Counted from the stretch's first letter, positions 1 through 8,944 are shown. The stretch: 64,000 nucleotides of DNA from Desulfatiglans sp. (GCA_012513605.1 JAAZBV010000156.1:1-64000); one strand, 5' to 3'. Numbers and translations are program-made. The notes: generated from the letters alone by a model not told the origin.

Positions 1-165
1 AACCGCTGAAAGCATCTAAGCGGGAAACCAACTCCAAGATTAGATATCCCTTTCTCCTTCGGGAGGACTAAAGACCCCTCGTAGACTACGAGGTTGATAG
101 GCCAGGTGTATAAGTGTGGTAACACATTCAGCTAACTGGTACTAATAGGTCGTGAGGCTTGGCCA
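1..165 (+). rRNA. 23S ribosomal RNA, 3' end (partial)
   Basis: The first ~165 bases match the conserved 3' end of bacterial 23S rRNA, including the stretch around GCTAACTGGTACTAATAGGT and the closing CGTGAGGCTTGG. The gene starts before the window. It is followed after about 55 bases by 5S rRNA in the same direction, so this is the tail of a standard rRNA operon. The exact 3' end is approximate because it pairs with the 5' end, which is not visible. Confidence 0.96.
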
Positions 166-220
166 TTTTAAACCTTTTTTATAAATTACTCTGTATTTTA
201 GTTATATATTTTAGATATGT

Positions 221-338
<118 letters not shown>

Positions 339-348
339 CTTTTAATTA

Positions 349-383
349 AAAGGCCCCTTGATTCGTCAAGGGGCCTTTTTTTT
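349..383 (+). terminator. Rho-independent terminator of the rRNA operon
   Basis: A perfect 10-bp GC-rich stem (AGGCCCCTTG / CAAGGGGCCT), extended by A-T pairs, has a 6-nt loop and is followed by seven T residues. It sits 10 bases after the 5S gene, where the rRNA transcript should end. Confidence 0.93.
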
Positions 384-644
384 ATTTATCCTATGAATTT
401 TGCTTTTTACGATAGGTATACACTTCACTTAATAGGAGACACTATCAGGAGATAAAAGTGAGATTATTATCCTGATTGCATGACAGTGTTTTATTTTTCG
501 CACAGACTTTATTTTATAAACCCTAAAAGATAGGGGAGAAATACTTACCGTGAGTCGCAACTTTCTTCACCTTTTTAAACAGATTTGATTAAACCTGCAT
601 TTTCATGACAAATTATCCTGTTTTTCCTGATGGGCTTTTTATTG
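384..644. other. Intergenic stretch after the rRNA operon, no gene seen
   Basis: AT-rich, with no supported reading frame on either strand and no tRNA-like fold. It leads into the candidate promoter at 645-672. Confidence 0.5.
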
Positions 645-672
645 TTGACAAAGAAATGCTGAAATGTAAGAT
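645..672 (+). promoter_or_regulatory. Candidate sigma-70 promoter (TTGACA - 16 bp - TAAGAT)
   Basis: A perfect -35 hexamer (TTGACA, 645-650) is followed after 16 bp by TAAGAT (667-672), which matches the -10 consensus at four of six positions. Transcription would begin near 680 and run through a hairpin and a terminator before the hydrolase gene at 876. Confidence 0.5.
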
Positions 673-679
673 TCGCCTT

Positions 680-816
680 TATGATAAAAATGATGGAAAA
701 TCAGAGTATTAATATATTTTTTCAGGTTTTCTTTTTTAAAAGAAATCCCTGATAAAAAAGCGTGTGTGAATAAATAGGTTGAAAACGCCGGGCACACACC
801 CTGGCGTTTTTTGTTG
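680..816 (+). ncRNA. Candidate small RNA or attenuated leader
   Basis: About 135 nt lie between a good promoter and a strong terminator, with no convincing reading frame. A first hairpin (about 722-756) is formed by TCAGG-TTTTCTTTT and AAAAGAAAT-CCCTGA; the second is the terminator. It could be an independent small RNA, or a leader that controls read-through into the metallo-hydrolase gene 60 bases downstream. It matches no riboswitch class I can recall. Confidence 0.35.
782..813 (+). terminator. Rho-independent terminator upstream of the hydrolase gene
   Basis: An 11-bp stem (782-792 with 800-810, including one G-U pair) around a short loop centred on CACACA ends in a T run at 807-812. No protein gene lies upstream on this strand after the rRNA terminator, so it must end a leader or small RNA. 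Confidence 0.7.
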
Positions 817-875
817 TATGCCAATTTCAAAAAATACTTTTGTATCATACAATTAATAAGGAGGATTTAGATTTG

Positions 876-1799
876 ATGAATATAAAGCAACATCCCCCAA
901 TAGAGGTGACTAAAAATTTTTATAAACTTGGCACGCCTGCCTTCCCCTCTTTTCTATCAATGGGTGATTTCGGCATGCTTATTGAGGGAGGAACCGGTCC
1001 GACATTCCAGATTATTGTTGATCAGATCAACTACCTGGGGATTGACCCAAAGAACATTAAATATTTAGTACTGACCCATACACATGCAGACCATATAGGC
1101 GGCATCCCTCACTTTAAGAGACATTGGCCTCATATGAAGCTGATAGCAAGTCCGAATGCTGAAAAGGTGTTCAGTAAAACAGAGCTGTTCCATGAATTCC
1201 TGGTTGTTGACACCGGCATTGCACAGCTTATGAAGGCAAAGAATGAGATTGATGAGCTTCCTCCTGTGCCTGAAGATTACACCTTCCAGGTTGATCAGAC
1301 AGTAAAGGAGGGCGATACCCTTGATTTAGGGCAAGGTGTTGTATGGGATGTCTTTGAGACCACAGGCCATTCATATTGCCATCTCTCATTTTTCGACAAA
1401 AAAGAGGGCACCCTGATCGTTGGGGATTCAACAGGTTTTTATGTGCCTGAAAAAGATGCATTCTGGCCGAACTACTTTGTATCCCTTCCGGATTACTGCA
1501 ACAGCATAAGGAAGCTTGCAACTCTACCAGCGAAGAGGGCGGTTCTAAGCCATAACCACATAATAGAGGGCGATGTAAAAGGGCATCTTAAGAGTGCTAT
1601 GGATGCAACTAGGGATTATCATAATGAACTCCTTGACCGCCTTGAAAGGGGCGATGATCCTGAATCAATCGCAATAGACAAGGGTCGTTTTGTCTACAGT
1701 ATCACTGACATTCAGCCCTTCAAGGTCATGTATGACCTCTGCAAGGTTATGGTAATGAGATCACAGAAAAATGGAAGGGACTCGGATTTCAGCATATAG
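876..1799 (+). CDS. Metallo-beta-lactamase-fold hydrolase
   Basis: A 307-aa cytoplasmic protein of the metallo-beta-lactamase superfamily. The zinc signature THTHADHIGG lies at residues 67-76. Further metal ligands are probably the His of TGHSYCH, the Asp of GDSTGF and the His of SHNH, giving a complete dinuclear site. The substrate cannot be told from sequence; hydrolases of this general type cleave thioesters, lactones or phosphoesters. The start was set at ATG 876 because AAGGAGG (858-864) lies 11 bases upstream. A TTG at 873 fits the same site, whereas the in-frame ATG at 840 has no ribosome binding site. It stands alone behind an attenuator-like leader, so expression may be conditional. 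Confidence 0.88.
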   Translation: MNIKQHPPIEVTKNFYKLGTPAFPSFLSMGDFGMLIEGGTGPTFQIIVDQINYLGIDPKNIKYLVLTHTHADHIGGIPHFKRHWPHMKLIASPNAEKVFSKTELFHEFLVVDTGIAQLMKAKNEIDELPPVPEDYTFQVDQTVKEGDTLDLGQGVVWDVFETTGHSYCHLSFFDKKEGTLIVGDSTGFYVPEKDAFWPNYFVSLPDYCNSIRKLATLPAKRAVLSHNHIIEGDVKGHLKSAMDATRDYHNELLDRLERGDDPESIAIDKGRFVYSITDIQPFKVMYDLCKVMVMRSQKNGRDSDFSI

Positions 1800-1805
1800 T
1801 ATATG

Positions 1806-1875
1806 TTCATCCAAAAACGGATGTTTTTGGATGAAAGCACTCAGCCGTCAGCATTCAGCTATCAGCAAAAGGCAT
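1806..1875. repeat. Dispersed intergenic repeat (TCAGC family), copy 1, with hairpin
   Basis: A perfect 13-bp inverted repeat (1806-1818 with 1823-1835, loop GGAT) is followed by a run of degenerate 7-mers of the type TCAGCNN (1840-1866), ending in AAAAGGCATT. The same 37-base block, at 34 of 37 matches, recurs in reverse complement in the second copy at 4469-4577. Both copies lie between genes. Confidence 0.75.
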
Positions 1876-1943
1876 TTAAAAACATGCCTGGAAAGATTTA
1901 TAAATCCAGGTATGTTTAATAAACTAACCTCACAGACCTGATA

Positions 1944-2471
1944 ATGCATACAGAAAACAGAGTAACAAAGGCGAATAAACTAAAAATCAAAAAACCGGAA
2001 GGCTATTTTTGCTTTGCATGCGGTACGGCAAACCCCATAGGTCTGAACCTGGAATTTTTTGCCGTTGGTAATAAGGTCATTACAGAGACAACATTAAACA
2101 GGTATCATGTGGGATGGTCAGATATTGCCCATGGGGGCATCATCTCTACAATCCTTGATGAGGTGATGTCATGGACCATCCTCTATATTAAGAGGTGTTT
2201 TTTTGTTACCCGGAAGCTTGAGATAAAGTATATAAAACCTGTTAAGATCGGTGTGCCTCTTATAGCAAGCGGAAGCATATTAACAAACAGTGAGGATGAT
2301 AAAATAGTCAAGGCTACAGGCGAACTCAGGGATAATCATAATTCCCTGCTTGCAAAGGCCAGTGGGGAATTTATTATAATCCCGCGGGAGGATATTCAAC
2401 AAGGGTTTAAAGATTCGGAAAAGGAGATTTTTTCCCTTATAGATGGGCTGGAAAAAACAGAGAAAAGATAG
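1944..2471 (+). CDS. Hotdog-fold thioesterase (PaaI-like)
   Basis: A 175-aa protein of the hotdog-fold acyl-CoA thioesterase group. The diagnostic active-site stretch is AHGGIISTILDEVMSW (residues 62-77), with the HGG turn and an acidic residue on the following helix, as in PaaI-type enzymes. The N-terminal CFACGTANPIGL motif is common in this subgroup. It presumably hydrolyses an acyl-CoA; the substrate is not predictable. There is no signal peptide. The start ATG has only a weak ribosome binding site, so a slightly later start is possible. It lies between two metallo-hydrolase genes, the second of which resembles thioester hydrolases. Confidence 0.85.
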   Translation: MHTENRVTKANKLKIKKPEGYFCFACGTANPIGLNLEFFAVGNKVITETTLNRYHVGWSDIAHGGIISTILDEVMSWTILYIKRCFFVTRKLEIKYIKPVKIGVPLIASGSILTNSEDDKIVKATGELRDNHNSLLAKASGEFIIIPREDIQQGFKDSEKEIFSLIDGLEKTEKR

Positions 2472-2587
2472 AAAAGAGGAAAGAGAGGCCAGGAAACAGA
2501 AATGAGAAAACAGTAAATAGAAAGAGTTTTTACTCTTTTCTCTATTCTATTTACCGTATATTAATTTCTTAACAATTGGAGAACAAG

Positions 2588-3217
2588 ATGGATATTGAAC
2601 AGATAAAAGTAGGTTTTATGGATGTATTCTGCTACCTGGTGTCATGCCCCAGGACAAAAGAGGCCCTGGCAATTGACCCTGCAGGTGATGAGGATTTTAT
2701 TTTCCAGAGAATAACGGAAACGGGCTTAACCCTTAAATACATAGTCAACACTCACGGCCATGCCGATCATACAGGTGGAAATGGCAGGATCAAGGAGCTT
2801 ACCGGGGCGCAGATAATTATGCATGAAGTGGATAATGCGTTTTTCAGTCTGCCAGAGTGGCGTAATCATGCACTCCAGATGGGTTTTACCCCTTCGCCAC
2901 CTGCTGACATATGTGTGAAGGATGATGATTTTATAGAGGTCGGTGATGTGAAGCTGAAGGTTATCCATACCCCCGGCCATACCCCTGGTGGCATGTGCCT
3001 ATACGGGGGTGGTAATCTTTTTACAGGCGATACACTGTTTGTGGGCGCTATCGGCAGAACAGATTTTCCCGGAGGGGATTATGATACCTTTATGAACTCT
3101 ATAAACAGCAGGCTTATGACACTTCCTGATGAAACAATCGTCTGGCCCGGACATGATTATGGGGTTACACCTTCATCCACAATCGGGCGGGAAAAGATGA
3201 CCAATCCGTTCCTTTAG
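2588..3217 (+). CDS. Metallo-beta-lactamase-fold hydrolase, glyoxalase II-like
   Basis: A 209-aa protein with the full glyoxalase-II/persulfide-dioxygenase-type set of motifs: THGHADHTGG (residues 55-64), HTPGHTPGGMCLY, GDTLF, GRTDFPGGD and the closing WPGHDYG. All metal ligands are present. It likely hydrolyses a thioester such as an S-acyl conjugate. It lacks the long C-terminal substrate-binding domain of classical glyoxalase II, as is usual for the short prokaryotic form. ATG 2588 is preferred over the in-frame TTG at 2576 because GGAG (2578-2581) sits 6 bases before the ATG. The next gene starts 13 bases after the stop, so the two may be co-transcribed. Confidence 0.9.
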   Translation: MDIEQIKVGFMDVFCYLVSCPRTKEALAIDPAGDEDFIFQRITETGLTLKYIVNTHGHADHTGGNGRIKELTGAQIIMHEVDNAFFSLPEWRNHALQMGFTPSPPADICVKDDDFIEVGDVKLKVIHTPGHTPGGMCLYGGGNLFTGDTLFVGAIGRTDFPGGDYDTFMNSINSRLMTLPDETIVWPGHDYGVTPSSTIGREKMTNPFL

Positions 3218-3230
3218 GTTTTTCAGGTTA

Positions 3231-4466
3231 ATGATGAATCGTAATGCCCTGTTATCCGTTTTAAAAAGTCTTTTCATGATACTTGCCTTTGGCTTAGTTT
3301 TATTGCCGCATATTGCTGACGGTGTTGATCTAACCTATAAGGAGAGGATCAGCAGACTTGTAGTAAATGGAAGTTATACTGCAACAAAAGATGGAAAGAC
3401 TATCTTTTCATATAACTCTGATACCAGGTTTATACCTGCAAGCATATGGAAGCTTACCACAGCCCTTGCCGCACTTGAGACCCTTGGCAAGGATTATCAC
3501 TTTAAAACAGAATTTTATCAGGATAACGCCCATAACCTCTATATAAGGGGGTATGGGGACCCTTCGCTTATTTCTGAGGAGATTGATATAATATTCAAGG
3601 CCCTTAAAAAAATGGGGGTGTCAGAGATAAACAATATTTATCTTGACAACATCCGGTTTGAAATACCACAGATAACACCCGGTGTAAGTAAAAGCCTTAA
3701 TCCCTATGATGTTGAAAACAGTGCACTTGCTGTAAATTTCAATACTATTTACTTTTCTGTTGATCAAAACGGCGCAATAACCTCTGCTGAAAAACAGACC
3801 CCGACACTTTCGATCATGAAAGAGATGGGCAAGGGGTTTAAGAGCGGCAAACACCGCATAAATATATCAAAGTCCCGTAAAAATATATCAAGGTATGTTG
3901 GTGAACTGTTCAGGGCCATTCAGGAGAGAAACGGGATTACCAGAAAAGGAACCTCCTCAGAAAAAGAAGTGCCGAAAGATCTTGATCCTCTGTATGTGCA
4001 TTACTCATCAAAGGCACTTTATGAGGTAATTCGGGAAATGCTGTTTTATTCCAGTAATTATACCGCTAACCAGATATTCCTAACGCTTGGCGCGACAGCA
4101 TACGGGTATCCGGCCACATGGGAAAAATCATCCAGGTTCATGCGGGGATATCTTGATAAGAATTTTCCCAGTTCATCAAAAGAGATGATCTTTGACGAGG
4201 GTTCAGGCATATCGAGAAACAACCTCATAACCGCAACAGCCATGCTGGAAGTACTTGAAAGGTTCAGGCCCTATGCTGAATTGCTGCCTTTGGAAAAAGG
4301 CAGATATATTAAATCAGGGACACTGAATGGCGTTTACACCTATGCAGGGTATTTTAATAACAAAGGAAATCATGACAGCTTTGTAATCATCCTTAATCAG
4401 AAAATGAATAACCGTGACAGGGTACTTGACCTGATGGAAAAATGGTACAGAGGCTTTTCTAAATAG
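3231..4466 (+). CDS. D-alanyl-D-alanine carboxypeptidase/endopeptidase, PBP4 (S13) family
   Basis: A 411-aa secreted penicillin-binding protein of the DacB/PBP4 class, which trims or cleaves peptidoglycan cross-links in the periplasm. An N-terminal signal peptide spans about residues 1-30. The three active-site motifs are visible: SIWK at 71-74 (the nucleophile Ser and its Lys), SSN near 275 (inside SSNYTANQ) and KSGT near 361. The protein is shorter than E. coli PBP4 (about 477 aa), with a reduced inserted domain between the first and second motifs. It is 13 bases downstream of the glyoxalase-II-like gene. A second ATG directly follows the first; either could be used. Confidence 0.9.
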   Translation: MMNRNALLSVLKSLFMILAFGLVLLPHIADGVDLTYKERISRLVVNGSYTATKDGKTIFSYNSDTRFIPASIWKLTTALAALETLGKDYHFKTEFYQDNAHNLYIRGYGDPSLISEEIDIIFKALKKMGVSEINNIYLDNIRFEIPQITPGVSKSLNPYDVENSALAVNFNTIYFSVDQNGAITSAEKQTPTLSIMKEMGKGFKSGKHRINISKSRKNISRYVGELFRAIQERNGITRKGTSSEKEVPKDLDPLYVHYSSKALYEVIREMLFYSSNYTANQIFLTLGATAYGYPATWEKSSRFMRGYLDKNFPSSSKEMIFDEGSGISRNNLITATAMLEVLERFRPYAELLPLEKGRYIKSGTLNGVYTYAGYFNNKGNHDSFVIILNQKMNNRDRVLDLMEKWYRGFSK

Positions 4467-4468
4467 AG

Positions 4469-4577
4469 TCCATCCAGAAAGAGACAAATTACGGATGGAG
4501 CTCTCAGCAGTCAGCGATCAGCGGTCAGCCAATTCTAATGCCTTTTGCTGAAAGCTGAATGCTGATGGCTGATCGCT
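4469..4577. repeat. Dispersed intergenic repeat (TCAGC family), copy 2
   Basis: Two arms of degenerate TCAGCNN units face each other (4503-4530 and 4557-4576) around a short centre, giving a long imperfect hairpin between two convergent genes. It is preceded by a CATCC...GGATG element, as in copy 1. The right arm, in reverse complement, matches copy 1 (1839-1875) at 34 of 37 positions. Confidence 0.75.
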
Positions 4578-4585
4578 TGTGAAGA

Positions 4586-5323
4586 TTAATCTGCCTTTAC
4601 TATCATGTCGCCAAAACCTGCTGCTATTTTTTGCCCAGGTTTAAGATAAAGATAATCCGCATCGGGCCACTCTCCATCCATAAGACCTTTTATCAGCCTG
4701 ATATCACCCATCATCTTTTCAAAACGCCACCCCTTTTTTATCGCCTCATTATGAGTAAATTCTTCTGCCTTTTTATCTTCAACTATACCCTGCTCAATAA
4801 AGACAATGCGCTCGTAGTGTTTTGTCATGTCACTCATGGAGGCAATTATCCTGTCTGCCCTCTCTTTACCCATGCGCTTAACCATGGCCTCATATGCATT
4901 TTCATCGTATAGTGTTGCGGAATCTGCCCCAATGCCGGTTCCTCCGGTTGCATTATCAAGACGTTCCATATAATCTTTTGTATACCATATGGTGCCGGGG
5001 CAGCTCCTCTGCTGCTCTTTGTACTCCTCTTTTGAGCCAAGGCAAAGGGTTATACAGTCATGGGCACGTGGTATAATGATCGGTATATCACGGCAAACAA
5101 GCCCGGCTGTTGCCTTTCCGCAAAGCCCGTAACAGAGCAGTATTGCATCGTAACTCCTATTTGTGACACCATCTATCTTTTCCTGAAGGGTTTTGTTCAG
5201 TTCCTTTGGTTTTATGTGCTGCCCCATTGATACGAGCTCAATGTCAACAAGGTGCGGTGATTTAGCCACACAGAAATAGGCATATCTCGCAAGGGCATCA
5301 CAGCAAATACATTTCAGTTTCAT
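4586..5323 (-). CDS. DUF1638 family protein
   Basis: A 245-aa cytoplasmic protein recognised as DUF1638 from its cysteine-rich opening (KCICCDALAR), the LLCYGLCG motif, the IPRAHDCITLCLGSKEEY block and CPGTIWYT further on. The many conserved Cys and His residues suggest metal or cofactor binding. Family members often sit beside corrinoid methyltransferase genes in anaerobes, but no such gene is present here, so no function is assigned. It is transcribed alone and against both neighbours. The TCAGC-family repeat lies just past its 3' end. Confidence 0.85.
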   Translation of the reverse strand: MKLKCICCDALARYAYFCVAKSPHLVDIELVSMGQHIKPKELNKTLQEKIDGVTNRSYDAILLCYGLCGKATAGLVCRDIPIIIPRAHDCITLCLGSKEEYKEQQRSCPGTIWYTKDYMERLDNATGGTGIGADSATLYDENAYEAMVKRMGKERADRIIASMSDMTKHYERIVFIEQGIVEDKKAEEFTHNEAIKKGWRFEKMMGDIRLIKGLMDGEWPDADYLYLKPGQKIAAGFGDMIVKAD

Positions 5324-5702
5324 TTTAATTTCCGGTATCTGTAAAGTAATTCGTTATCTAAATTTATAAAAATATAACATAAGTCGTTATAGATAACCAC
5401 GGAACACGGAGATGTTAAAAGTTTTTCCCCGTGTTATCTGTGCTCCGTAGTGAAACATATTTTATGGCATATTCACTAATAAATTTTGCAATTTTAAAAG
5501 AGACTATCATGGGGGTTATTCTGAGTCAATTCATCCTAATCATGGCCAGGCGGAATAGCGGTTAGGAATAGGTGAACACCTTGAATAAATAAGCTTTATT
5601 TTTAATTTTTCAGGTGCTATAGACATGGATTATGTCTATTCATGATATATAACAAGAGGTTGTAGTTTTTCAGATCACTCAATTATCAGGAGATATGCCT
5701 AG
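5324..5702. other. Divergent intergenic region with a CACGGAG repeat
   Basis: It separates the DUF1638 gene from the beta-glucosidase gene and holds the CACGGAG-type repeat at 5392-5454 and a small palindrome near 5622-5642 (ATAGACAT / TATGTCTAT). AGGAG (5688-5692) is the ribosome binding site for the GH3 gene. No open reading frame of note was seen. Confidence 0.5.
5392..5454. repeat. Dispersed CACGGAG repeat, copy 1
   Basis: The left arm carries CCACGGAACACGGAG; the right arm carries its imperfect complement (CCGTGTTATCTGTGCTCCGTAG), with about 20 bases between. Related copies are at 26352-26424 and 43584-43641. Confidence 0.75.
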
Positions 5703-8024
5703 ATGAAAGTACTACTCTTACTATTAATATTACAGGCAGCAGTTATAGCGCAGGAGAACCCAGCATATAAAAACCAGAGCCTCCCTGTTGATGACAGGGT
5801 GAATGACCTTGTTCCCCGGATGACCCTTGAAGAAAAGGTGGCCCAGCTTACAAGCACAATGCCCATGCTGGGATTTGGTTCCGATGCAGAGACATCATTT
5901 ATAGATAAGGATGGGAAGATAGTCCCGGAGCGTGCGGTTAAATATTTTAAAAACGGTATCGGTCAGATATCAAGGCCAGGGATGAGGCTCGGGCCAAAGG
6001 AGATGGCCGAGTTTACAAATACCGTGCAGAAGTGGGTTATGGAAAATACAAGGCTCGGTATCCCTGTCATGTTTCATGAAGAGGCGCTGCACGGGCTTGC
6101 TACTGGAAAGGCAACCTCCTTTCCACAGGCCATTGCCCTTGCATCCACATGGAATCCTGATTTGGTAAATGAGGTTTTTACTGTAATCGCCCTTGAGGTG
6201 CGCTCCAGGGGGGCGCAGCAGGTGCTCGCACCGGTGCTTGATATTGTAAGGGACCCGAGATGGGGCAGGACAGAGGAGACCTATGGTGAAGACCCGTATC
6301 TCGCATCAAGGATAGGTGTTGCCGCTGTATCAGGCTTTCAGGGAAACTCCGTCTTTATTGGCAAATCCAATGTTATTGCAACAGGAAAGCATTTTGCCGT
6401 GCATGGCCAGCCTGAAAATGGCACCAATGTTGGGCCGGGGAATTATTCTGAAAGGGTTATCAGAGAATATTTTCTTAAACCATTTGAGGCAGCTGTAAAG
6501 GAGGCAAACCTAGAAAGCATCATGCCATCCTACAATGAAGTAGATGGCATCCCTTCCCATGCGAACATCGGGCTTCTTGATGGAATATTACGCCAGGAAT
6601 GGGGCTTTAAGGGCCATACAGTATCTGACTATTATGGTATCAAGGAGTTAAAAGAAAAACATTTTGTTGCGGCCTCAAAGGAGGAGGCAGCCAGGCAAGC
6701 GATTGAGGCGGGCGTGGATATAGAACTCCCCTACACCGAGATGTATGATGCGCTGATCGAGCTGGTAAATAAAGGTGTGGTATCAGAGGGTGCAATAGAT
6801 AAATGTGTGAGGAGGGTGCTAAGGTCAAAATTTATCACAGGCCTTTTTGATGACCCTTTTGTTGACCCCGATTATGCCGAAAAGGTCTATAAAGCCCCTG
6901 CGCATAAGGCCCTTGCATTAAAGGCGGCCAGGGAGGCAATAATCCTTTTAAAGAATGAAAATAACCTTCTCCCTCTTTCAAAGGATAAATATAAAAGGAT
7001 AGCTGTAATAGGGCCTAATGCAAAGGGTGTTCACCTTGGAAACTACAGCGGGTTTCCTGAAGGGGGTGTTGATATTTTACAGGGGATAAAGAACAGACTG
7101 GCTTCAGGCCAGGAGTTGATCTATGCAGAGGGCTGCAAAATTACAGAGACCGATTCAACAGTCTTTACCTTTGAAGACCCGAAGCCTGCTGACCCAATAA
7201 AAAATGGAGAACGCATAAAGGAGGCGGTTAAGGCTGCTAAGGATGCGGATGTTATTATACTTGCACTGGGCGGGAATGAGTTTACATCAAGGGAGGCATG
7301 GATAGGCCACCTTGGCGACAGGGACAGCCTTGAGTTGTTGGGGAACCAGAATGACCTTGTAAAAGAGATGCTTAATCTTAATAAACCTGTTATTGTATTC
7401 CTTATTCACGGTAGACCCAATTCCATTAACTATATAGCAGAAAATGTGCCTGCCATCCTTGAGGGGTGGTATCTGGGTCAGGAGGGAGGAAACGCAGTGG
7501 CAGATGTCATTTTCGGGGAATATAACCCTGGCGGTAAACTGCCATTATCTGTCCCGAGGTCTGTTGGTCAGTTACCTGTTTATTATAACCATAAGCCCAC
7601 TGCAAGGCGCGGGTATGTAGACTCAACGCCCAAACCCCTTTATCCATTCGGCTGGGGAAAGAGCTATACGGCATTCAGGTATGACAGTATCAAACTCTCA
7701 TCTGATAAGATAGGTACAATGGGCGAAACAGTGGCGTCTGTTAGTGTGACAAACACCGGTAAACTAAGAGGGGATGAGGTGGTTCAGCTCTATATAAGGG
7801 ATGAGGTAAGCTCTGTCACAAGGCCAGTGAAGGAGCTTAAAGGGTTTAAGCGTCTGTCCATTGAACCTAACGAGACAAAGAGGATTGAATTTGTGATAGG
7901 GCCTGAAGAACTCTCATTATTAAATCGTGATATGCACAGGGTTGTTGAACCAGGCACATTCAAGATAATGGCAGGGGGAAATTCTGAGGAATTGATTGAA
8001 GCAACACTAACGGTCATTAACTAA
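5703..8024 (+). CDS. bglX: Beta-glucosidase, glycoside hydrolase family 3 (BglX-like)
   Basis: A 773-aa exported GH3 enzyme that removes terminal beta-linked glucose (or similar sugar) residues. A short signal peptide spans residues 1-16. The GH3 N-terminal barrel (about 40-370) includes KHFAVHG (near 229) and the nucleophile Asp in VSDYYG (near 309). The GH3 C-terminal domain runs over about 410-640, and a fibronectin-III-like domain over about 680-765. Length and domain order match BglX. AGGAG lies 10 bases before the ATG. The DUF169 gene follows after only 16 bases. No transporter or regulator for sugar is nearby, so the substrate is open. Confidence 0.93.
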   Translation: MKVLLLLLILQAAVIAQENPAYKNQSLPVDDRVNDLVPRMTLEEKVAQLTSTMPMLGFGSDAETSFIDKDGKIVPERAVKYFKNGIGQISRPGMRLGPKEMAEFTNTVQKWVMENTRLGIPVMFHEEALHGLATGKATSFPQAIALASTWNPDLVNEVFTVIALEVRSRGAQQVLAPVLDIVRDPRWGRTEETYGEDPYLASRIGVAAVSGFQGNSVFIGKSNVIATGKHFAVHGQPENGTNVGPGNYSERVIREYFLKPFEAAVKEANLESIMPSYNEVDGIPSHANIGLLDGILRQEWGFKGHTVSDYYGIKELKEKHFVAASKEEAARQAIEAGVDIELPYTEMYDALIELVNKGVVSEGAIDKCVRRVLRSKFITGLFDDPFVDPDYAEKVYKAPAHKALALKAAREAIILLKNENNLLPLSKDKYKRIAVIGPNAKGVHLGNYSGFPEGGVDILQGIKNRLASGQELIYAEGCKITETDSTVFTFEDPKPADPIKNGERIKEAVKAAKDADVIILALGGNEFTSREAWIGHLGDRDSLELLGNQNDLVKEMLNLNKPVIVFLIHGRPNSINYIAENVPAILEGWYLGQEGGNAVADVIFGEYNPGGKLPLSVPRSVGQLPVYYNHKPTARRGYVDSTPKPLYPFGWGKSYTAFRYDSIKLSSDKIGTMGETVASVSVTNTGKLRGDEVVQLYIRDEVSSVTRPVKELKGFKRLSIEPNETKRIEFVIGPEELSLLNRDMHRVVEPGTFKIMAGGNSEELIEATLTVIN

Positions 8025-8040
8025 AAAGCGGGGGTAAAAG

Positions 8041-8847
8041 ATGGGTGAACTTGAAAAGATAAACAAATACAGTCTTGAGATAGAGGGCCTTTTAAGATTG
8101 AAAACACCTCCAATAGGTATCAAATTCATAAAGAGCGAGGATGAGATCCCCGAACACGCGATTCGACCCAAAAGGGATAAAGGCATCCATCTTGCGCAGT
8201 GCCAGGCATTTGCCATGTCCAGGCGTGAGGGTGAAACAGTGGCCATACTCAAGGAAGACCAGTATTGCTGGGCACCCCTTGTTGCATACGGGCTTGCCTC
8301 CCCTGATGTTATAGATGCAGGTATTAATGAGGCCCCTGATTCCGTGAAGGGTATCCTGAAATGGACAAGGGAACTTGCAGATGCGCTCCCATCGTTACCG
8401 ACAGGGGAGTATATCGGCATTCTATCTGCCCCTCTATCCACAGCACAGTTTATCCCTGATGTAATATTGATCTATTTTAACAATGGCCAGTTAAGAAGCG
8501 CGCTTATGGCGCTCAAGTTTGCACGGGGCGAATACCATGTGGAGTCTGATATAGAACCCTTTGATTCCTGTGTCTATTCAGTGGTGCCTGTATTCCTGAA
8601 TGGGAATTACAGGGTCACTTTCCCTGATCCGGGCGAATATGAAAGGGCGCTCACCGATGAAGACAAGGTTATATTTTCAATGCCTGTAAAGAGGCTTGAT
8701 GAATTTATTGATGCCGTAAGGCAGGTAGAGCGCATGGGGCAGGGTTATACCGGTTTAAAAAAGTGGATGCAGCCGGATTTTAAACGGCCTGAATTTTATG
8801 ATATTATTTTTAAAAATGCAGGGCTTGATGTGAACAGTAAAACATAA
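8041..8847 (+). CDS. DUF169 family protein
   Basis: A 268-aa cytoplasmic protein matching DUF169 (COG2043): PPIGIKF near residue 25, then AQCQAFAMSRREGE and QYCWAP, whose two Cys are conserved in the family. Members are common in anaerobic bacteria and archaea and have no firm function. The start is supported by a G-rich ribosome binding site (GCGGGGG). It is probably co-transcribed with the upstream beta-glucosidase, but the two have no obvious biochemical link. A hairpin follows the gene at 8875-8915. Confidence 0.85.
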   Translation: MGELEKINKYSLEIEGLLRLKTPPIGIKFIKSEDEIPEHAIRPKRDKGIHLAQCQAFAMSRREGETVAILKEDQYCWAPLVAYGLASPDVIDAGINEAPDSVKGILKWTRELADALPSLPTGEYIGILSAPLSTAQFIPDVILIYFNNGQLRSALMALKFARGEYHVESDIEPFDSCVYSVVPVFLNGNYRVTFPDPGEYERALTDEDKVIFSMPVKRLDEFIDAVRQVERMGQGYTGLKKWMQPDFKRPEFYDIIFKNAGLDVNSKT

Positions 8848-8874
8848 AGTTCATTAATGTATTGGGATCAACTA

Positions 8875-8915
8875 CTGCCTGAACCAGCAAGTATGTCATT
8901 CAAGGGTTCAGGCAG
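8875..8915 (+). repeat. Perfect 11-bp inverted repeat after the DUF169 gene
   Basis: CTGCCTGAACC (8875-8885) and its complement (8905-8915) form a stem with a 19-nt loop. There is no T run, so it is not a classical terminator. It may be a Rho-linked end, a processing site or an operator for tamA, which starts 30 bases later. Confidence 0.5.
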
Positions 8916-8944
8916 GTCAGAGCCAGTCATTTATCTGATTATTT

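Noticed and set aside
639-848. 69-aa frame on the minus strand before the hydrolase gene
   Set aside because: It runs through the terminator hairpin, has no ribosome binding site and has a composition unlike a protein.
8875-8915. Terminator after the DUF169 gene
   Set aside because: The stem is good but there is no T run; kept only as an inverted repeat.
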